Shown here piece by piece: positions 38,601-48,376 of a stretch of DNA of 64,000 bases; the stretch's first letter is position 1; each line of letters begins with the position of its first letter. The stretch covers positions 22,101 through 86,100 of the forward strand of contig JACMJZ010000019.1 in assembly GCA_014380365.1 (NCBI GenBank), written 5' to 3'. The stretch is from Pyrinomonadaceae bacterium (lineage in GTDB: Bacteria; Acidobacteriota; Blastocatellia; Pyrinomonadales; Pyrinomonadaceae). The notes under the pieces are model-generated. The model was given only the letters and a program-made list of their open reading frames with translations. It was not told the DNA's origin and ran no database searches. The position numbers were made by a program, and so were the translations under genes.

Positions 38601-41600
38601 GCCGCCATTGTCCGTATCGCCTGCATCGTTGGGCGTCACCCCGTCAAAATTCCCATCGGGCGGAGGTGACAAATTAATACCCAGTGCCCCATTCTCGAAG
38701 AAGGAGTTTTGCGTGATCCGGATGTTCAGATGGTTGTTGCCGGGAACGCCGCCGAAGTAGTCAGGCTCGTCGCGGAACCCATCGCCGCCGTTGTAGGCGA
38801 TGATGTTGCTGCTGATCGTGTTGTTTGCGAAATTGGTGCAAACCGGTCTGAACCCAATCCCGCTATTGCCTACATTGCTCGCACCGGTGCGGTCGGTGCC
38901 GATCTTGTTGTTCGTAAAGGTACTGTTCAGGACGTCGCAACTGGAGAGGCCTATACCGGTGTTGCCCGAAATCAGATTGCCGGAGATCAGATAGCCGCTG
39001 GTCACACCGGCGGAAGCCCCGACTCCCAGCCCGGAAGCATTGGCAACCGCCGCCGTGCCCGCCGCATTAGTACCAATGTAGTTATTGAGAACCTGGGCAT
39101 TGTTGGCCCAAACGACCACTCCCGTGCTGCCGAAGCCGTTGATCACCAGATTGGCTATCACCGTGTTCGTGGCGCCGCTGCTCGCGTAGAACCCGCTAGG
39201 TGAACCCGAAAGCAGGCTACCGTTGATCACAACTTCCGGCCCATTCGCATTCGTCTCACCAGTGAAAGTTGTCTGTGAAGCGCCGTCGATCGTGACTCGT
39301 TGCGTAATTTCCGGAAGTGCCGTCGGCGTCGGTTGAATCGTGAACACTCCCGTGACTGCGCTGTAGCCCGGGTCCGCCAGCGGTATGTTGAAGGTGATCG
39401 TGCTCGTATCAGAACTGAAGTTCGCCGCGTTGATCGCCTCGCGCAAACTGCAATTGCCCGGTAGACACACGTTATCTGTGTCGGCAGTCTTGGTGACCAC
39501 CAACGTGGCTGGTGGACTATCGTCGTTGGTAATGGTGCCGGTGGCTGAACTGGGCATTCCGACGTTATATCCAGAGCCCGGGGTAAGCGTTAGCAACACA
39601 GTCTCGTTGGCTTCATAGTCCGTATCCACCGCGGGGTCGATCGTCACTACGGCCGTGGAGTTGGTCCCGGTGAAGGTGACGGTGCCGCTGGTCGCGCCGA
39701 AGGTGGCGGCGCCCGTCTGCGTGTAGTCCGTGCCAAAGGCCGCCGTGCCACCCACGGTAAAGTCCACCGTCAGCGTTCCAGTCGTGTTGACGGTGCGCGT
39801 GAAAGTGTAATCGAGATTTGTCCCGCCATTTTCCAGGACAGACGACGGCGACACCGCCACGCTCACGTCCGCGGCCACCACGGTCAGCACTACGTCATTG
39901 CCGTTCGTGCCGCCGACGTAAGTAATCGTCGCGCCGAAGGCTGAGCCGAGGAAGTTGGGAATAGTCGCTCCCGGCGGCAGGCCGTTGAACTCGCCTGTGA
40001 TCGGATCAGAGTCATCGTTGTTGACGATGGTAAAAGTCTGGCCGGCGGCGGGCGTGTGCGAGCCGCTGAGCACAAGGGTGACGCCGGTGATGTTCACAAT
40101 CCCGGCGACGTTGAGTTGGGTGTATTGCGTATCTACCGTCAGGCCATCGATGACGATCGCCAGATCGCTGCCGAATGACAAGGTACTGGCAGTTACATCC
40201 GTAGATGACTTTACGGGCTTCACTGCCGCGGGCGAATTGCCCGGATCGAGGAGCAACGTGCCGCCGCCCGTGTTCACTTGACCACCGCTGATGATGACAT
40301 CGCTGCCGCTCACCAACTGCATGTTTGTGCTCAACGCGCGGGTGATGTCAGCACTGACGGTGATCTGGCCGCTGTTGGCATCGCCGAGGTTGAGCGTGCC
40401 GGCGGTGATTCGATCCAACTCTGCGTCGGTCAAGCCAAGAGTTCCAGTCGCATCAGCGGCGCCTAAATCAATGGACCGGCTGTTGGTTTTCTGGCGCAGC
40501 GTGACGGTATTGGCCCCCGCGTTGATAGTCTCCGTGCTGGCGATGTTGATCGTGTCAGCGATGAAGGAGTTGCTCGCCCCGGTCAGCGTTATTGTCGTGG
40601 GGATGCCGAGCCCGATAGTGATCCCGGTGCCGACGGCGGGATCCGTGCTGCCGGGGGTGCCGGTCATAGTCAGGTTGGCCGTGCCGGTAGTCGTGATGGC
40701 CGACTGGTCCTGTACCTGAATGCCGTGATTGATGGATCCCGTGGTGTCGATGGCCGTGCCGGTAAGCGCGATGTCGCCGTTTACGGAGGAAACGGTACAG
40801 ACTCCACTAATGAGGACGCCTCGATTCATTTCGCTGCCGTCTCCGCCAGTGCCCACTATGGTTATTTTGGCGGCGCCCGCAGCGGTTACGTCGGCGCCAT
40901 TCACCATATTCACCCCGATGTGGGTTGAGCCTGTCCCGCTGCCACCTTGACCGGTGATTGAGATATCGCCCGCCGCCGAACTGATCTGACTAGAAAACAT
41001 CGAGACTCCATTATTCCCAGTGGTGCCGCTTCCTCCGGTGCCATTTAGCGTAATTGTTCCCGCTCCTACGGCCATGCTCGTCGAGGAAATCACGCCGTCA
41101 AACGCGCTTATGCCGGTGTGAATTGCCGTAGAGGCGTCCAAGCCTCCTTTGCCGGTCAGGTTAATTGCACCCGTGCCGGAAGTGGTGAGCCCCGCGTCGA
41201 AGAAACTAATCCCCATGAAGTTACCGGCCGTTGTACCGGCGGCATTCGCCTCAAGCGTAAGAGCGCCGTTCACGACACTGATACTCGAGCCGGTTTGGAA
41301 GGTGATATTGCGTGCGGTTCTTAGCGAGACCGTGCCGGTGCCTGAGGTAGTTAGATCGCTGGTCGAAGATGGCAGACTGATCGTGCCCGTGGCATAGGCT
41401 GCCAGATTCTTGTTGGCTGCGAGAGCCAGGGGACCGGTGAGCCCGATCGTGCTGAAAGGATTCGCGACCGAACCAATCGTCAGACTGGCATCGAGATCGG
41501 GTGTGCCGTTGAAAGTGAGCGTGTCGGCCGGGTCGCCGCGGTTGATGGTTACCGAGCCGGACGGGTTCATGAAATCGGTTTGTTCAAAAGTCGCGCCGCT

Positions 41601-44600
41601 CAGCCGTGAAATGCCATTTCCCGTCGTCCCGTCGTTGCCAAGAATGGCAGCATTCGGGCCCGCCGGTAGATTGAAGATGATGTCAACTGCATCGCCGTCG
41701 TTCGTGATCGGTTCCAGCCCGGTGTAGGTCACTGTGCCGTAGTTGGACATCACGATGTTGCCGTCGTTCGAATTTGTGTAGTTGTAAGTGACTGTGCCCT
41801 GGCTGCCGCCGGTGATCACGAGCTTATCGCCCGGAGTTCCGGTCTGAGCGCCGCCCGCGTAGCTGACCCCGCCCGCCGGGATGAAATCGCCGCCCGCCAA
41901 CGCGAGCGTCAGCGTGTCGTTGCCGCCGACCGTGTCTACCTGAATGTTGCCGGTGACGTCACCAGCCGGAACCTCGCAGGTGTTGGCGTCGACCGTCGTC
42001 ATGCCCGCGCCACACGTCAAAGCGTTGTTCGGATCGTTGACACGAATGTTGGGACCAGCCACCAGCGAGATCGTCAGTGTGTCGGTAGTGTTCCCGCCGT
42101 TAGAGTCGGTAATTACCAGATTGCCGCCAACCACGGCGATGTCGGTTTCACCGGTCACTGCCGTGCCGATATTGAAGAAACTGAAGGATGTGATCGCATC
42201 CGACTGGATGGTTTGGCCCGTGACCGCGCCGCCAATCGAATTGTAAGTACCGTTTGCGGTGGCTGATTTCCCAATCGCGTCGGCGGCCGTCACCGTTGCG
42301 TCGGTAAGCCTCACCGAAGTGTTGGTGAAGTTTCCGCCGCCGCTGGTTATCGAAGCGCCCCAGTAGCGATTTGTGTTCAGAGCGCTGAGGCCAGTGCCGG
42401 CGGTGCCGCCGGAGTTGCCGTCGAATTCTTCCGCTAGCAAGGTGACAGTGCCGCCGGAAGTCGTCGTCGGATTCACTAACTCAAACGGATTGAAGCCGGC
42501 CTTGCCCACCGGGAACGAATACGTCGTACCCGTTGCCAGGCTAGCGGGAAGCACGCGCGCCAGCGGTCCGTTGATATACGAAGTTGCGGAGCCGCCTCCG
42601 AGCCTGTGCGGCGGACCACTCGCAACCGTAAGGAGGTTGGTAGCCGACGTGGTAACGATCCCGCTAGCAAGGTTTAGACCGTCGACGTTGACAGGGCTGT
42701 TCAGCGTCACGCCATTTGCCGGCTTGTTCACTACCAGGTCATAGAACGTCTCGCCGCCAGATTTTGAGATCGCCTGCGCGGCCGAGCCCTCAAAATGGAC
42801 CGTGCGGTTGGAAGGGTCGAACGTTCCGCTGTCAGTCCAATTGCCTTGGACATGCAAATCGCCGCTGGCGCCACCGATTGAGAAGGTGCCGCTGGTGATG
42901 GTCATGTTGCCGAGCATCGTCTTAGTGCCCGTGCCCATGTTTACTATTGCGCTCGTCGCCTGAATCGTGACGTTATTGGGCACACCCGGTCCGCTTGTAC
43001 CGGTTCCCCATTCGTCGCCCGCTGTGTAGCCGGAAGGCGTGTTGTAAATGAGTGTCGATGCGCTGCCGTAGGTCGGCGCGCCTGTGACCGAGCCTCCCGT
43101 GAAGATCGTGAAGAGACCATTGAGAGTCAGATTGGCCGCGCCCTGGACATTCGCGGAAGTCTCGAAGGAGAGACCAACCGTGCGCGCGACGTTCAATAGA
43201 ATGTTGCCCGAGCCAACCGCGACGTTCTGCGGACCGTTGGTAATTGGCCAATAGCTATCGTTATTTACACCGTACGTGCCGCTGGTGGTATTGAACGCGA
43301 GCGTGCCGCTGGTCTGGTGATATGCGAAAGTGCCGTTGCCGAGGCTCGGGAAGCCGCCATCGTCAATGCGCAGTGTGCCATTGACCAGCGCGTCGCCGCC
43401 CGTGCCGACTGAAAGAGTGCCGGCAATGCCGACGAGCCCGTTCGAGTCTATGGTCAGGTCGGTTCCGGAGCCGTTTAGAACTGAGAAGGTAATTCCGGTG
43501 TTGACGATGAGAAGCCCGAGGCTATTGACGGTCAACTGATCGGCATTGACCGAGGTGGTGACGTTAACAATGTGCCCGCCGAGAATTGTGATTGTGTCGT
43601 CTGTGGCCGTTGGAGTCTGACCGGGTACGGCATTTACAAATCCAGCGCCCGCATCAACCTGCCACGTGTTGTAGTCACTCCAAGCGCCAGAGGCGCGGGT
43701 GCGATACTTCAGCGGGGCGGTCGCCGCAGTCCCAATATTAAAGAAGCTGAAACTGGAAATCGCATCGGAGGTGATCGTCGAGCCAGCGACAGTGCCGCCG
43801 ATGGAATCGTAAGATCCGGTTTGCGTCGCCGATTTGCCGATGGCATTGGCAGCCGTAACCGTCGCATCAGTAAGACGCACCTTGGTGTTTGTGAAATTTC
43901 CCGAACCAAACAAGATCGAACCATTCCAGTAGCGGAGTGGACTCAGCGCGCTCAGGCCAACGCCGGACGTCCCGCCTGAGATTCCGTCGAACTCTTCGGC
44001 GTAGATGGTGACCGTGCCGCCGGCGTTCGTAGTGGGATCGACCAGCTCGAATGGATTAAAGCCCAACTTACCCACGGGGAAGGAATACGTGCTGCCGGAA
44101 GCAAGACTCGCGGGCAGAGTGAGGGCTAATGGACCGCTGACGTATGACGAAGCGGAGCCACCTGTGATTGCAGTCGTGGCCGTGTTGGAGATAGTCAAAA
44201 GGCTCGATGTCGTCGTGAACAGGTTGCCGCTGGTAAGCGCGAGTTGGCTGAAGCTCGTGGCCTGAGATAAAGAGACACCGGCGCTGTTGTTGATCGTCAG
44301 AGTCCCCGTTCCCGTCGTCGGCAAACCGTTGCCGGTTACCTGTGCCGCGCTGCCGTTGTAGGTGTAGTTTGCGGCGCTGCCATAGTTGCGATTCAGAGTT
44401 TGAATGTTCCCCGTCGCGGAAGGAAAGTTAGTGATACCGTTGGCACTGCCGATGCCGAGCGTGGCGCCGGGGACAATAATGAAGTTTGTACTCCCTGAAA
44501 GTACGCTCGTGCCGCAGTTGAGGATACCGCTGTCTACTCTTAACGGCCCTGACGATGCGATGTTTCTTTGCAGGGTTACGCCGACTGCGTTTGCGAAGCT

Positions 44601-44969
44601 TACGGTTTGAAATGAGGAGATCGTACCCAACGTCCCGGAGCCGCTAATTGTCTGCGCACTCGTGCCGTTTAGATTAACCGTGCTTGCGATTCCAGCGTTA
44701 AAGTTGAGCGTAGCGCCCGACGCGATTGAGATGTTTCCCTGTATTGCATGACCAGTCGCTCCGGTCATGGAGTAGTTAAACACTCCAGCAGTGATGGTCA
44801 GATCACGTATTAGTGAAGCACTTCCGCCGCTTGCAGTTATGTTTGCCGAAGCGTTATTCAACTCGAAATTCGCGTACTGCCGGCCGGAGAATGCCGGGGT
44901 GACTCCTGAAGCCGTAACGCGGAACAAGCTGCCAGTTTGAAAGACAACCTTTGAACTTGGTTCACCCAA
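29604..44969 (-). CDS. Giant Calx-beta / CSLREA / DUF4214 surface protein (main frame)
   Basis: 5121 residues. Order: N-terminal Ser/Thr/Gly-rich beta-repeat region with a ~150-residue module occurring twice (SSYVSGPLALTLPASLASG and its copy, each ending SFSFFNIGTA); filamentous beta region to ~1600; then three CSLREA-type domains (NCSLREAINAAN, DCSLREAITNAN, HCSLREVIVAV), each followed by right-handed beta-helix repeats (NNVIGG, NYIGTD). Between and after them are about 15 Calx-beta domains (VSPSSVAEDG, YTFTRNGVT patterns); the C-terminal ~220 residues are DUF4214 (YHDFLNREPDASGLAFW). Extracellular adhesin or matrix-like role by analogy. Translation here starts from an internal TTG; the true N-terminus is in the next entry. 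Confidence 0.85.
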   Translation of the reverse strand: MGEPSSKVVFQTGSLFRVTASGVTPAFSGRQYANFELNNASANITASGGSASLIRDLTITAGVFNYSMTGATGHAIQGNISIASGATLNFNAGIASTVNLNGTSAQTISGSGTLGTISSFQTVSFANAVGVTLQRNIASSGPLRVDSGILNCGTSVLSGSTNFIIVPGATLGIGSANGITNFPSATGNIQTLNRNYGSAANYTYNGSAAQVTGNGLPTTGTGTLTINNSAGVSLSQATSFSQLALTSGNLFTTTSSLLTISNTATTAITGGSASSYVSGPLALTLPASLASGSTYSFPVGKLGFNPFELVDPTTNAGGTVTIYAEEFDGISGGTSGVGLSALSPLRYWNGSILFGSGNFTNTKVRLTDATVTAANAIGKSATQTGSYDSIGGTVAGSTITSDAISSFSFFNIGTAATAPLKYRTRASGAWSDYNTWQVDAGAGFVNAVPGQTPTATDDTITILGGHIVNVTTSVNADQLTVNSLGLLIVNTGITFSVLNGSGTDLTIDSNGLVGIAGTLSVGTGGDALVNGTLRIDDGGFPSLGNGTFAYHQTSGTLAFNTTSGTYGVNNDSYWPITNGPQNVAVGSGNILLNVARTVGLSFETSANVQGAANLTLNGLFTIFTGGSVTGAPTYGSASTLIYNTPSGYTAGDEWGTGTSGPGVPNNVTIQATSAIVNMGTGTKTMLGNMTITSGTFSIGGASGDLHVQGNWTDSGTFDPSNRTVHFEGSAAQAISKSGGETFYDLVVNKPANGVTLNSPVNVDGLNLASGIVTTSATNLLTVASGPPHRLGGGSATSYINGPLARVLPASLATGTTYSFPVGKAGFNPFELVNPTTTSGGTVTLLAEEFDGNSGGTAGTGLSALNTNRYWGASITSGGGNFTNTSVRLTDATVTAADAIGKSATANGTYNSIGGAVTGQTIQSDAITSFSFFNIGTAVTGETDIAVVGGNLVITDSNGGNTTDTLTISLVAGPNIRVNDPNNALTCGAGMTTVDANTCEVPAGDVTGNIQVDTVGGNDTLTLALAGGDFIPAGGVSYAGGAQTGTPGDKLVITGGSQGTVTYNYTNSNDGNIVMSNYGTVTYTGLEPITNDGDAVDIIFNLPAGPNAAILGNDGTTGNGISRLSGATFEQTDFMNPSGSVTINRGDPADTLTFNGTPDLDASLTIGSVANPFSTIGLTGPLALAANKNLAAYATGTISLPSSTSDLTTSGTGTVSLRTARNITFQTGSSISVVNGALTLEANAAGTTAGNFMGISFFDAGLTTSGTGAINLTGKGGLDASTAIHTGISAFDGVISSTSMAVGAGTITLNGTGGSGTTGNNGVSMFSSQISSAAGDISITGQGGSGTGSTHIGVNMVNGADVTAAGAAKITIVGTGGDGSEMNRGVLISGVCTVSSVNGDIALTGTAIDTTGSINHGIQVQDQSAITTTGTANLTMTGTPGSTDPAVGTGITIGLGIPTTITLTGASNSFIADTINIASTETINAGANTVTLRQKTNSRSIDLGAADATGTLGLTDAELDRITAGTLNLGDANSGQITVSADITRALSTNMQLVSGSDVIISGGQVNTGGGTLLLDPGNSPAAVKPVKSSTDVTASTLSFGSDLAIVIDGLTVDTQYTQLNVAGIVNITGVTLVLSGSHTPAAGQTFTIVNNDDSDPITGEFNGLPPGATIPNFLGSAFGATITYVGGTNGNDVVLTVVAADVSVAVSPSSVLENGGTNLDYTFTRTVNTTGTLTVDFTVGGTAAFGTDYTQTGAATFGATSGTVTFTGTNSTAVVTIDPAVDTDYEANETVLLTLTPGSGYNVGMPSSATGTITNDDSPPATLVVTKTADTDNVCLPGNCSLREAINAANFSSDTSTITFNIPLADPGYSAVTGVFTIQPTPTALPEITQRVTIDGASQTTFTGETNANGPEVVINGSLLSGSPSGFYASSGATNTVIANLVINGFGSTGVVVWANNAQVLNNYIGTNAAGTAAVANASGLGVGASAGVTSGYLISGNLISGNTGIGLSSCDVLNSTFTNNKIGTDRTGASNVGNSGIGFRPVCTNFANNTISSNIIAYNGGDGFRDEPDYFGGVPGNNHLNIRITQNSFFENGALGINLSPPPDGNFDGVTPNDAGDTDNGGNNLQNFPVLASAKVTGTTYRITGTLNTTVSSTSGYTIEFFSNPACDASGNGEGKTYLGNVLTGNTDGSGNVSFTFYSATAFSVGDVITATAADASGNTSEFSACFTAVAGTPGTIQFSAVNYNDTEQDTGTHTATITVQRIGGSDGPASVHYATSDGVTNAATAGSDYDSASGDFNWADGDGSERTFTVTVHGDTTVEANEIVDLTLSAATGASIGGTNPATLTIANDDTEVSVTVAPTSVVEDGVPNLVYTFTRNGVTSGSLTASFSVGGTAVFSSDYTASGAASFTSSTGTVTFGAGNATADVTIDPTTDISYEPSETVILTVTSGTGYNVGSPSAATGTITDEDPIPATLVVTKTDDTNDGFCSLDDCSLREAITNANAISDTNSITFAIPAATDAGCNSLTGVCTIQPTSALPAVDTPVNINGYSQTGASANTLTVGNDAALKIVLDGTNAGPTAIGLEFSATLSSVRGLIVNRFGLDGIRLTSNTNNVVAGNFIGTDVTGTSTAGNGAHGVHLSSASTNTIGGTTAADRNVISGGTTSGAQGIQVAGTGATGNILKGNYIGTNAAGTATIPNAGDGIRLISSPNTVIGGVTALEANVIAGNGQDGIRVNGDSTVIKGNFIGTNSAGAVLGNGQAGIHTVNANNNVIGGTAAGEANTVANNGIKGVFIQSGTGNVIRANSIYSNTGLGIDLGLDSVTANDDGAADDVDTGANNLQNFPVIAAVVVGTPNTISGTLDSTPSQTFTIDFYSSPAGTCDPTGNGEGRTYLGSRSTTTDANGLGAFRFNPATLNANDVVTATATDSAGNTSEFSACKSAVAIAFGEIKFAAANAPNTNDTETNSGTHVVNIVVQRVGGADRAVSVDYEITDGTATSEDYSAANGTLTWANGDDTNRNIPITVNGDTKFELNETVSIELVNAQGGAAIAGDNPVTLTITNDDTQPTILIDNVTHPEGNSGTTEYDFTVSLSNPSYQTITVTAATADNSATTADSDYTSASTPFTFAPDETEKHFLVQVNGDLTIESDEQFFVNLTSPVNATTTDQGVGTITNDDTEVSVTVTPATTAEDGGPNLVYTFTRTPLTAGDITVNFTVCGTALFPDDYSQTGAATYDALEGTIVIPNGSTTATITVDPSTDSDVEPDETVDMTVVAGTGYNVGTPDTASAVIANDDTDIAVAVAPTPIAEDDPPNQLTNPVMVYTFTRTGVTTGAITVNFSVGGTAVFPADYTQTGASSFTSSSGTVEFADGVTTATVTIDPVTEAIYETDETVILTVVAGTGYGPADSPDHSATGTINNNDAPPTLSIGDRIANEGTSGPATTTNFVFTVTRTGATEVTATVDFGTADGVTNAATGGGACGGSVDYVSQIGSLTFLPNEPTKTITILVCRDANVEANETFFVDLSNASEATINDSQGRGTIQNDDSPGTSLTVNTTDDVNDGTCNLAHCSLREVIVAVSGSPGADAIGISFDIPATDPRHFYYTDDGVANQVTLANVATTTAADDSTLVGAAVDPIDPDWPHSWWSIRPESSLPAITHRVVVDGYSQTGASANTPAAGNDAVLTLELTGENAGSGASGLTLNTSTSSVNGLVVNRFTSHGLDLQGGTNNSVVGNYIGTDVSGTLDLGNTLHGINNTGSSATIGGSTPADVNLISGNDGDGVAFTSTNSVLVLGNLIGTKANAIATLGNGGNGISFAGGGAVFNTIGGTQAGDGNTIAFNGGDGLHLTTTAAQGNAIRGNSIYSNGGATANNMGIDLGTDGVTANDAMDTDTGPNNLQNFPIITVARVTGSTRTISGTLNSTPTVNPLAPQTFIIDFYQSPACDTSGNGEGKTYLASITTDPTDANGDVSFSFHPTPLLNIGDVITATATSTGASSSTSEFSQCAIITDGSIGGAAGDIQFTDATYTVGEAGVTASITVKRVGGSNGSVTTTFSTSNGSATAGSDYTAVPGESITFVEGETANKTVTVTINDDSVYEGNETVLLSLGSTVINATKGDDDSLQAQADPHSAVLTITDNDPPPSFTINDVTHLEGDSETTDYVFTVTKTGSTALNATVDYATLDGTAESTSGTPDFSAIPTTTLLFLPSETTKQFTVTVNGDPTVEPDEAFSVNLSNPTNATIGDALGQGNITNDDTDVTVVVSPAAVQEDGASNLSYTFTRNGVTTGPLTVDFAVSGSAAFPTDYTQTGADSFSDSNGTVTFLAGSNIAVVTINPSADSTVESDETAILEVTSGAGYNASPTAATGTITNDDTDVTVAVSPSSTAEDGAANLVYTFTRTGVTSGVLTVNFSVAGTAAFGTDYAQTGAASFNGTSGTINFAAGNSTAAVTVDPASDSTVESDETVILTVAAGAGYNVASPSSATGTIANDDADVTVAVSPSSVTEDGAANLIYTFTRNGATTGALTINFSVAGTAAFGTDYTQTGAASFNGTSGTVNFAAGNSTAAVTLDPSADATVESDETAVLTVTAGTGYNVASPSAATGTITTDDTDVTVAVSPGSVAEDGVPNLVYTFTRNGVTTGALTVNFSVSGTAAFGTDYTQTGAASFNGISGTVNFAAGNSTAAVTIDPATDTSGESDETVILTVTAGTGYNAASPGSATGTITNDDAAGGIVRFSAASYNTTENSRFVTVTVERTGDTSGAVTVDYATPDDSNSATVVPCATVNGFASPRCDFTTALGTLRFAAGETSKTFAVLISQDNYLEGPEALTLTLSNLTGGAVFGVPATATLTIDDDPVEPATNPIDDAENFVRQHYHDFLNREPDASGLAFWTNQITSCGTDQACIDNKRIHVSAAFYLSIEFQGTGYFVERLYKAAYGDATGNSTNGGAHTLPVPVVRFSEFLLDTQEIGLGVIVGQTGWEAALENNKAAFVARFVERARFTTDYPVGMTAADFVDELNANAGNPLSQAERNQLVSDLSTSTKTRAQVLRAVAEDSDLVNAEFNRAFVLMQYFGYLRRNPNAAPDSDHTGYDFWLAKLNQFNGDFVAAEMVKAFITSGEYRRRAGQ
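30780..32170 (-). repeat. Four tandem 354-bp Calx-beta coding repeats
   Basis: Equivalent positions recur at 31003, 31357 and 31711, a period of exactly 354 bp (118 residues), with a fourth, more diverged copy near 32060. Nucleotide similarity between the first three is high, indicating recent duplication or gene conversion and a likely site of copy-number change or misassembly. Confidence 0.85.
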
Positions 44970-45700
44970 GCCAACGGATTAGCACCTGCTTGTTGACTAA
45001 AGGTCGAGCCAGCCGCGAAGAGAATCGTGTTGGGCGCTCCCGTAGAGCCAAAGACATTTCCGGTGGTGTTTGTCCCCTGGGTAAAAACAGAACCGGAGTT
45101 GAATGTGATGCCGCTAGCGTCGGCGGAAGTTAATCTGTGACCGGTGCCGGCACTGGCAGAGAACGTCATCGAACCAAAAACGCTTCCCGTCGCACCAGTT
45201 CCAACCGCTATCGTTATCGCGTTTGTCGTATTGCAATTGAGGGCAGACCCGGCCTGAAGATCGAGGTCTGTTCCGCCACCGCCGGCAATTGTTAGAGTAA
45301 CCGGAGCCGCCGCTTGAAGGTTAACCGTCGTATTGAGGGAAACAGATAGCTGTCCAATGGTCTCAGTGGGAACGTTGGTTACGGTAGTAGTGGCCCCGTT
45401 GTTGAAAATAAGAATGTCATCTGCAGCTAACGTCGAGCGCGCGGGAGACCAGTTCGTCGAGGTCGCCCAGGATGCAGTGCCAGTTTGATTCCACGTATAC
45501 GTCGTGGCCGCTCGGGCACGGCTATAGAAAAAGATGGCGGTCGCCGCTGCGCAGATAACGAGGGCGACGAACACCATGCCCACTCTTTTGTACGAGCCGG
45601 GTTGACTATGGCGGACAGTAGGAAGCACGCGCCGAAGCGAGCGGACGGTTGATGCACTAGTACCTTGGTTGGGGGACGCGTGGCGGTTGAAGCGAGGCAT
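44858..45700 (-). CDS. N-terminal segment of the giant surface protein, frameshifted
   Basis: 280 residues from ATG 45700 with an AGGAG site 13 bp upstream. An Arg-rich start is followed by one membrane segment (VGMVFVALVICAAATAIFFY) ending in an ARA-like cleavage region, then beta-rich autotransporter-like sequence (TYTWNQTGTASWATSTNWS). About residue 250 (QAGANP) the frame leaves that of the giant protein. Restoring one T at CCGTT(T)GGC near 44975 would read NPFGLGEPSSKVVF and join both frames into one protein of about 5,370 residues. Taken as a single-base deletion or assembly error rather than a separate gene. Confidence 0.8.
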   Translation of the reverse strand: MPRFNRHASPNQGTSASTVRSLRRVLPTVRHSQPGSYKRVGMVFVALVICAAATAIFFYSRARAATTYTWNQTGTASWATSTNWSPARSTLAADDILIFNNGATTTVTNVPTETIGQLSVSLNTTVNLQAAAPVTLTIAGGGGTDLDLQAGSALNCNTTNAITIAVGTGATGSVFGSMTFSASAGTGHRLTSADASGITFNSGSVFTQGTNTTGNVFGSTGAPNTILFAAGSTFSQQAGANPLAWVNQVQRLSFKLAACSALRLQESPRHSPAGSTRISS

Positions 45701-46224
45701 TATGGGGGCGGAGCTCCTGGAGAAAAAGTAAGCAGTAGAGTGGAGGCAAAAAGCCCGAATAAGAAAAGCTCAATGGGCTCGCAGGCTACCGCAGTTGGGA
45801 AACACTAACTAAGAACGGAGGCTGGCCATCAGCCTAAAGGAACAGCAAGGAAATTATGCGTGGAGAGTAATGTGGGTAGCCGGAAAAGTCAACGGAAAAT
45901 GCCCTGTCGTAACCCCAAGTTGGAGTGTCACCCGATTGCGCAAAGTAGGGATGTCCCCTACTTGCGAAGGATGCAGAAGATTCCTGGACATGCGATATGA
46001 GGACGCCAACGCGGCTTTGCCGCCGCACACTGCGGTAAGGCTTGCCTTACCGTTAAGTGTCAAAAATTGACTGGAGGCTGCGCCGCCGAATCCTGAGGCG
46101 GAGCCTCATGAAAAGAGAATTAATATTGCGCGCCGGAAAGGCAGAGCCTTTCCGCACTGTGCTGCGGCAGAGCCGCTCAATGCAAGTCGTGCCAACGGAT
46201 TTGATGAGCTACGCCGCACTTTTG
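45701..46224. other. Gene-free region between guaB and the giant gene
   Basis: 524 bp. No supported gene. Several short GC-rich hairpins (for example around 46018-46060 and 46140-46180: CCGCCGCACACTGCGG, GGAAAGGCAGAGCCTTTCC). It should contain the promoter of the minus-strand giant gene; none is clear. Confidence 0.5.
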
Positions 46225-47703
<1,479 letters not shown>

Positions 47704-47727
47704 TCACTCCTGAGGTAATCAGTAAAT

Positions 47728-47832
47728 TCTTTGCTCTGTGCTCCCTCTGTGTTCTCTGTGGCTCTGTGGTGGATCTTTTCCGAGCGACCGTTCACCACAG
47801 AGACACAGAGAACACAGAGGATGCACAGAGAC
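47728..47832. repeat. Inverted CTCTGTG short-repeat hairpin
   Basis: Left arm (47728-47773) repeats CTCTGTG with 7-10-nt spacing; right arm (47788-47832) is the inverse (CACAGAGACACAGAG). Sits between guaB and the RodZ-like gene. The rest of the gap to 47974 shows no gene. Confidence 0.8.
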
Positions 47833-47974
47833 AGTTCAAATTAGGAACCGCTATAAAACAAACGCCCGCTAATCTGTAGCGGGCCGGTTGGCGACTGGCG
47901 CAGCTTTGTTCGCACGGGCGGTCGCAATCGCGCGAGACGCCGGCGCCTAATCTGCTGGGCAATATCTTTCACGC

Positions 47975-48376
47975 CTATCCTTTCTGTGCCCAATTGAGTA
48001 CCACCAGCGCAACAGCCGTTAGTATTGCCAGAATCACAATTGCCAAAACTACCGTCAGCACCGGCGATCGAGTGGCGGTGGCATCGGTGTAGACTTTGGA
48101 ATGGTAGGGGGTGCTTGATGCCTCGTCGCCTTCGCCCTTTTCCCGCATGTAGAGCGTGTAGCCTTCGACGGCCGCCTTCTCGTCGTAACCGACGCTGCGC
48201 GCGTAAGCCTTAACAAAACTCCGATTAAAAATGCCCCCCGGCAATCGCTTGTAGTCGTTTGTTTCTATTAATTCGAGATAGCGAACGGAGATTCGCGTCT
48301 GATCGGAGATCTCACGCAGCGAAATCCCACGCTCCTCGCGTGCGAATCGCAACTGTTCACCAATCGTCGCTGCCAT
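47975..48376 (-). CDS. RodZ-like helix-turn-helix protein with C-terminal membrane anchor
   Basis: 133 residues. N-terminal HTH_25 domain as in RodZ (IGEQLRFAREERGISLREI, RYLELIETNDYKRLPGGIF, NRSFVKAYARSVG), then a charged linker and one membrane helix (VLTVVLAIVILAILTAVALVVL) close to the C-terminus. It lacks the periplasmic DUF4115 domain of full RodZ. RodZ links MreB to the membrane in cell-shape control; whether this short form does so is unknown. Divergent from the microcompartment operon. Confidence 0.85.
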   Translation of the reverse strand: MAATIGEQLRFAREERGISLREISDQTRISVRYLELIETNDYKRLPGGIFNRSFVKAYARSVGYDEKAAVEGYTLYMREKGEGDEASSTPYHSKVYTDATATRSPVLTVVLAIVILAILTAVALVVLNWAQKG

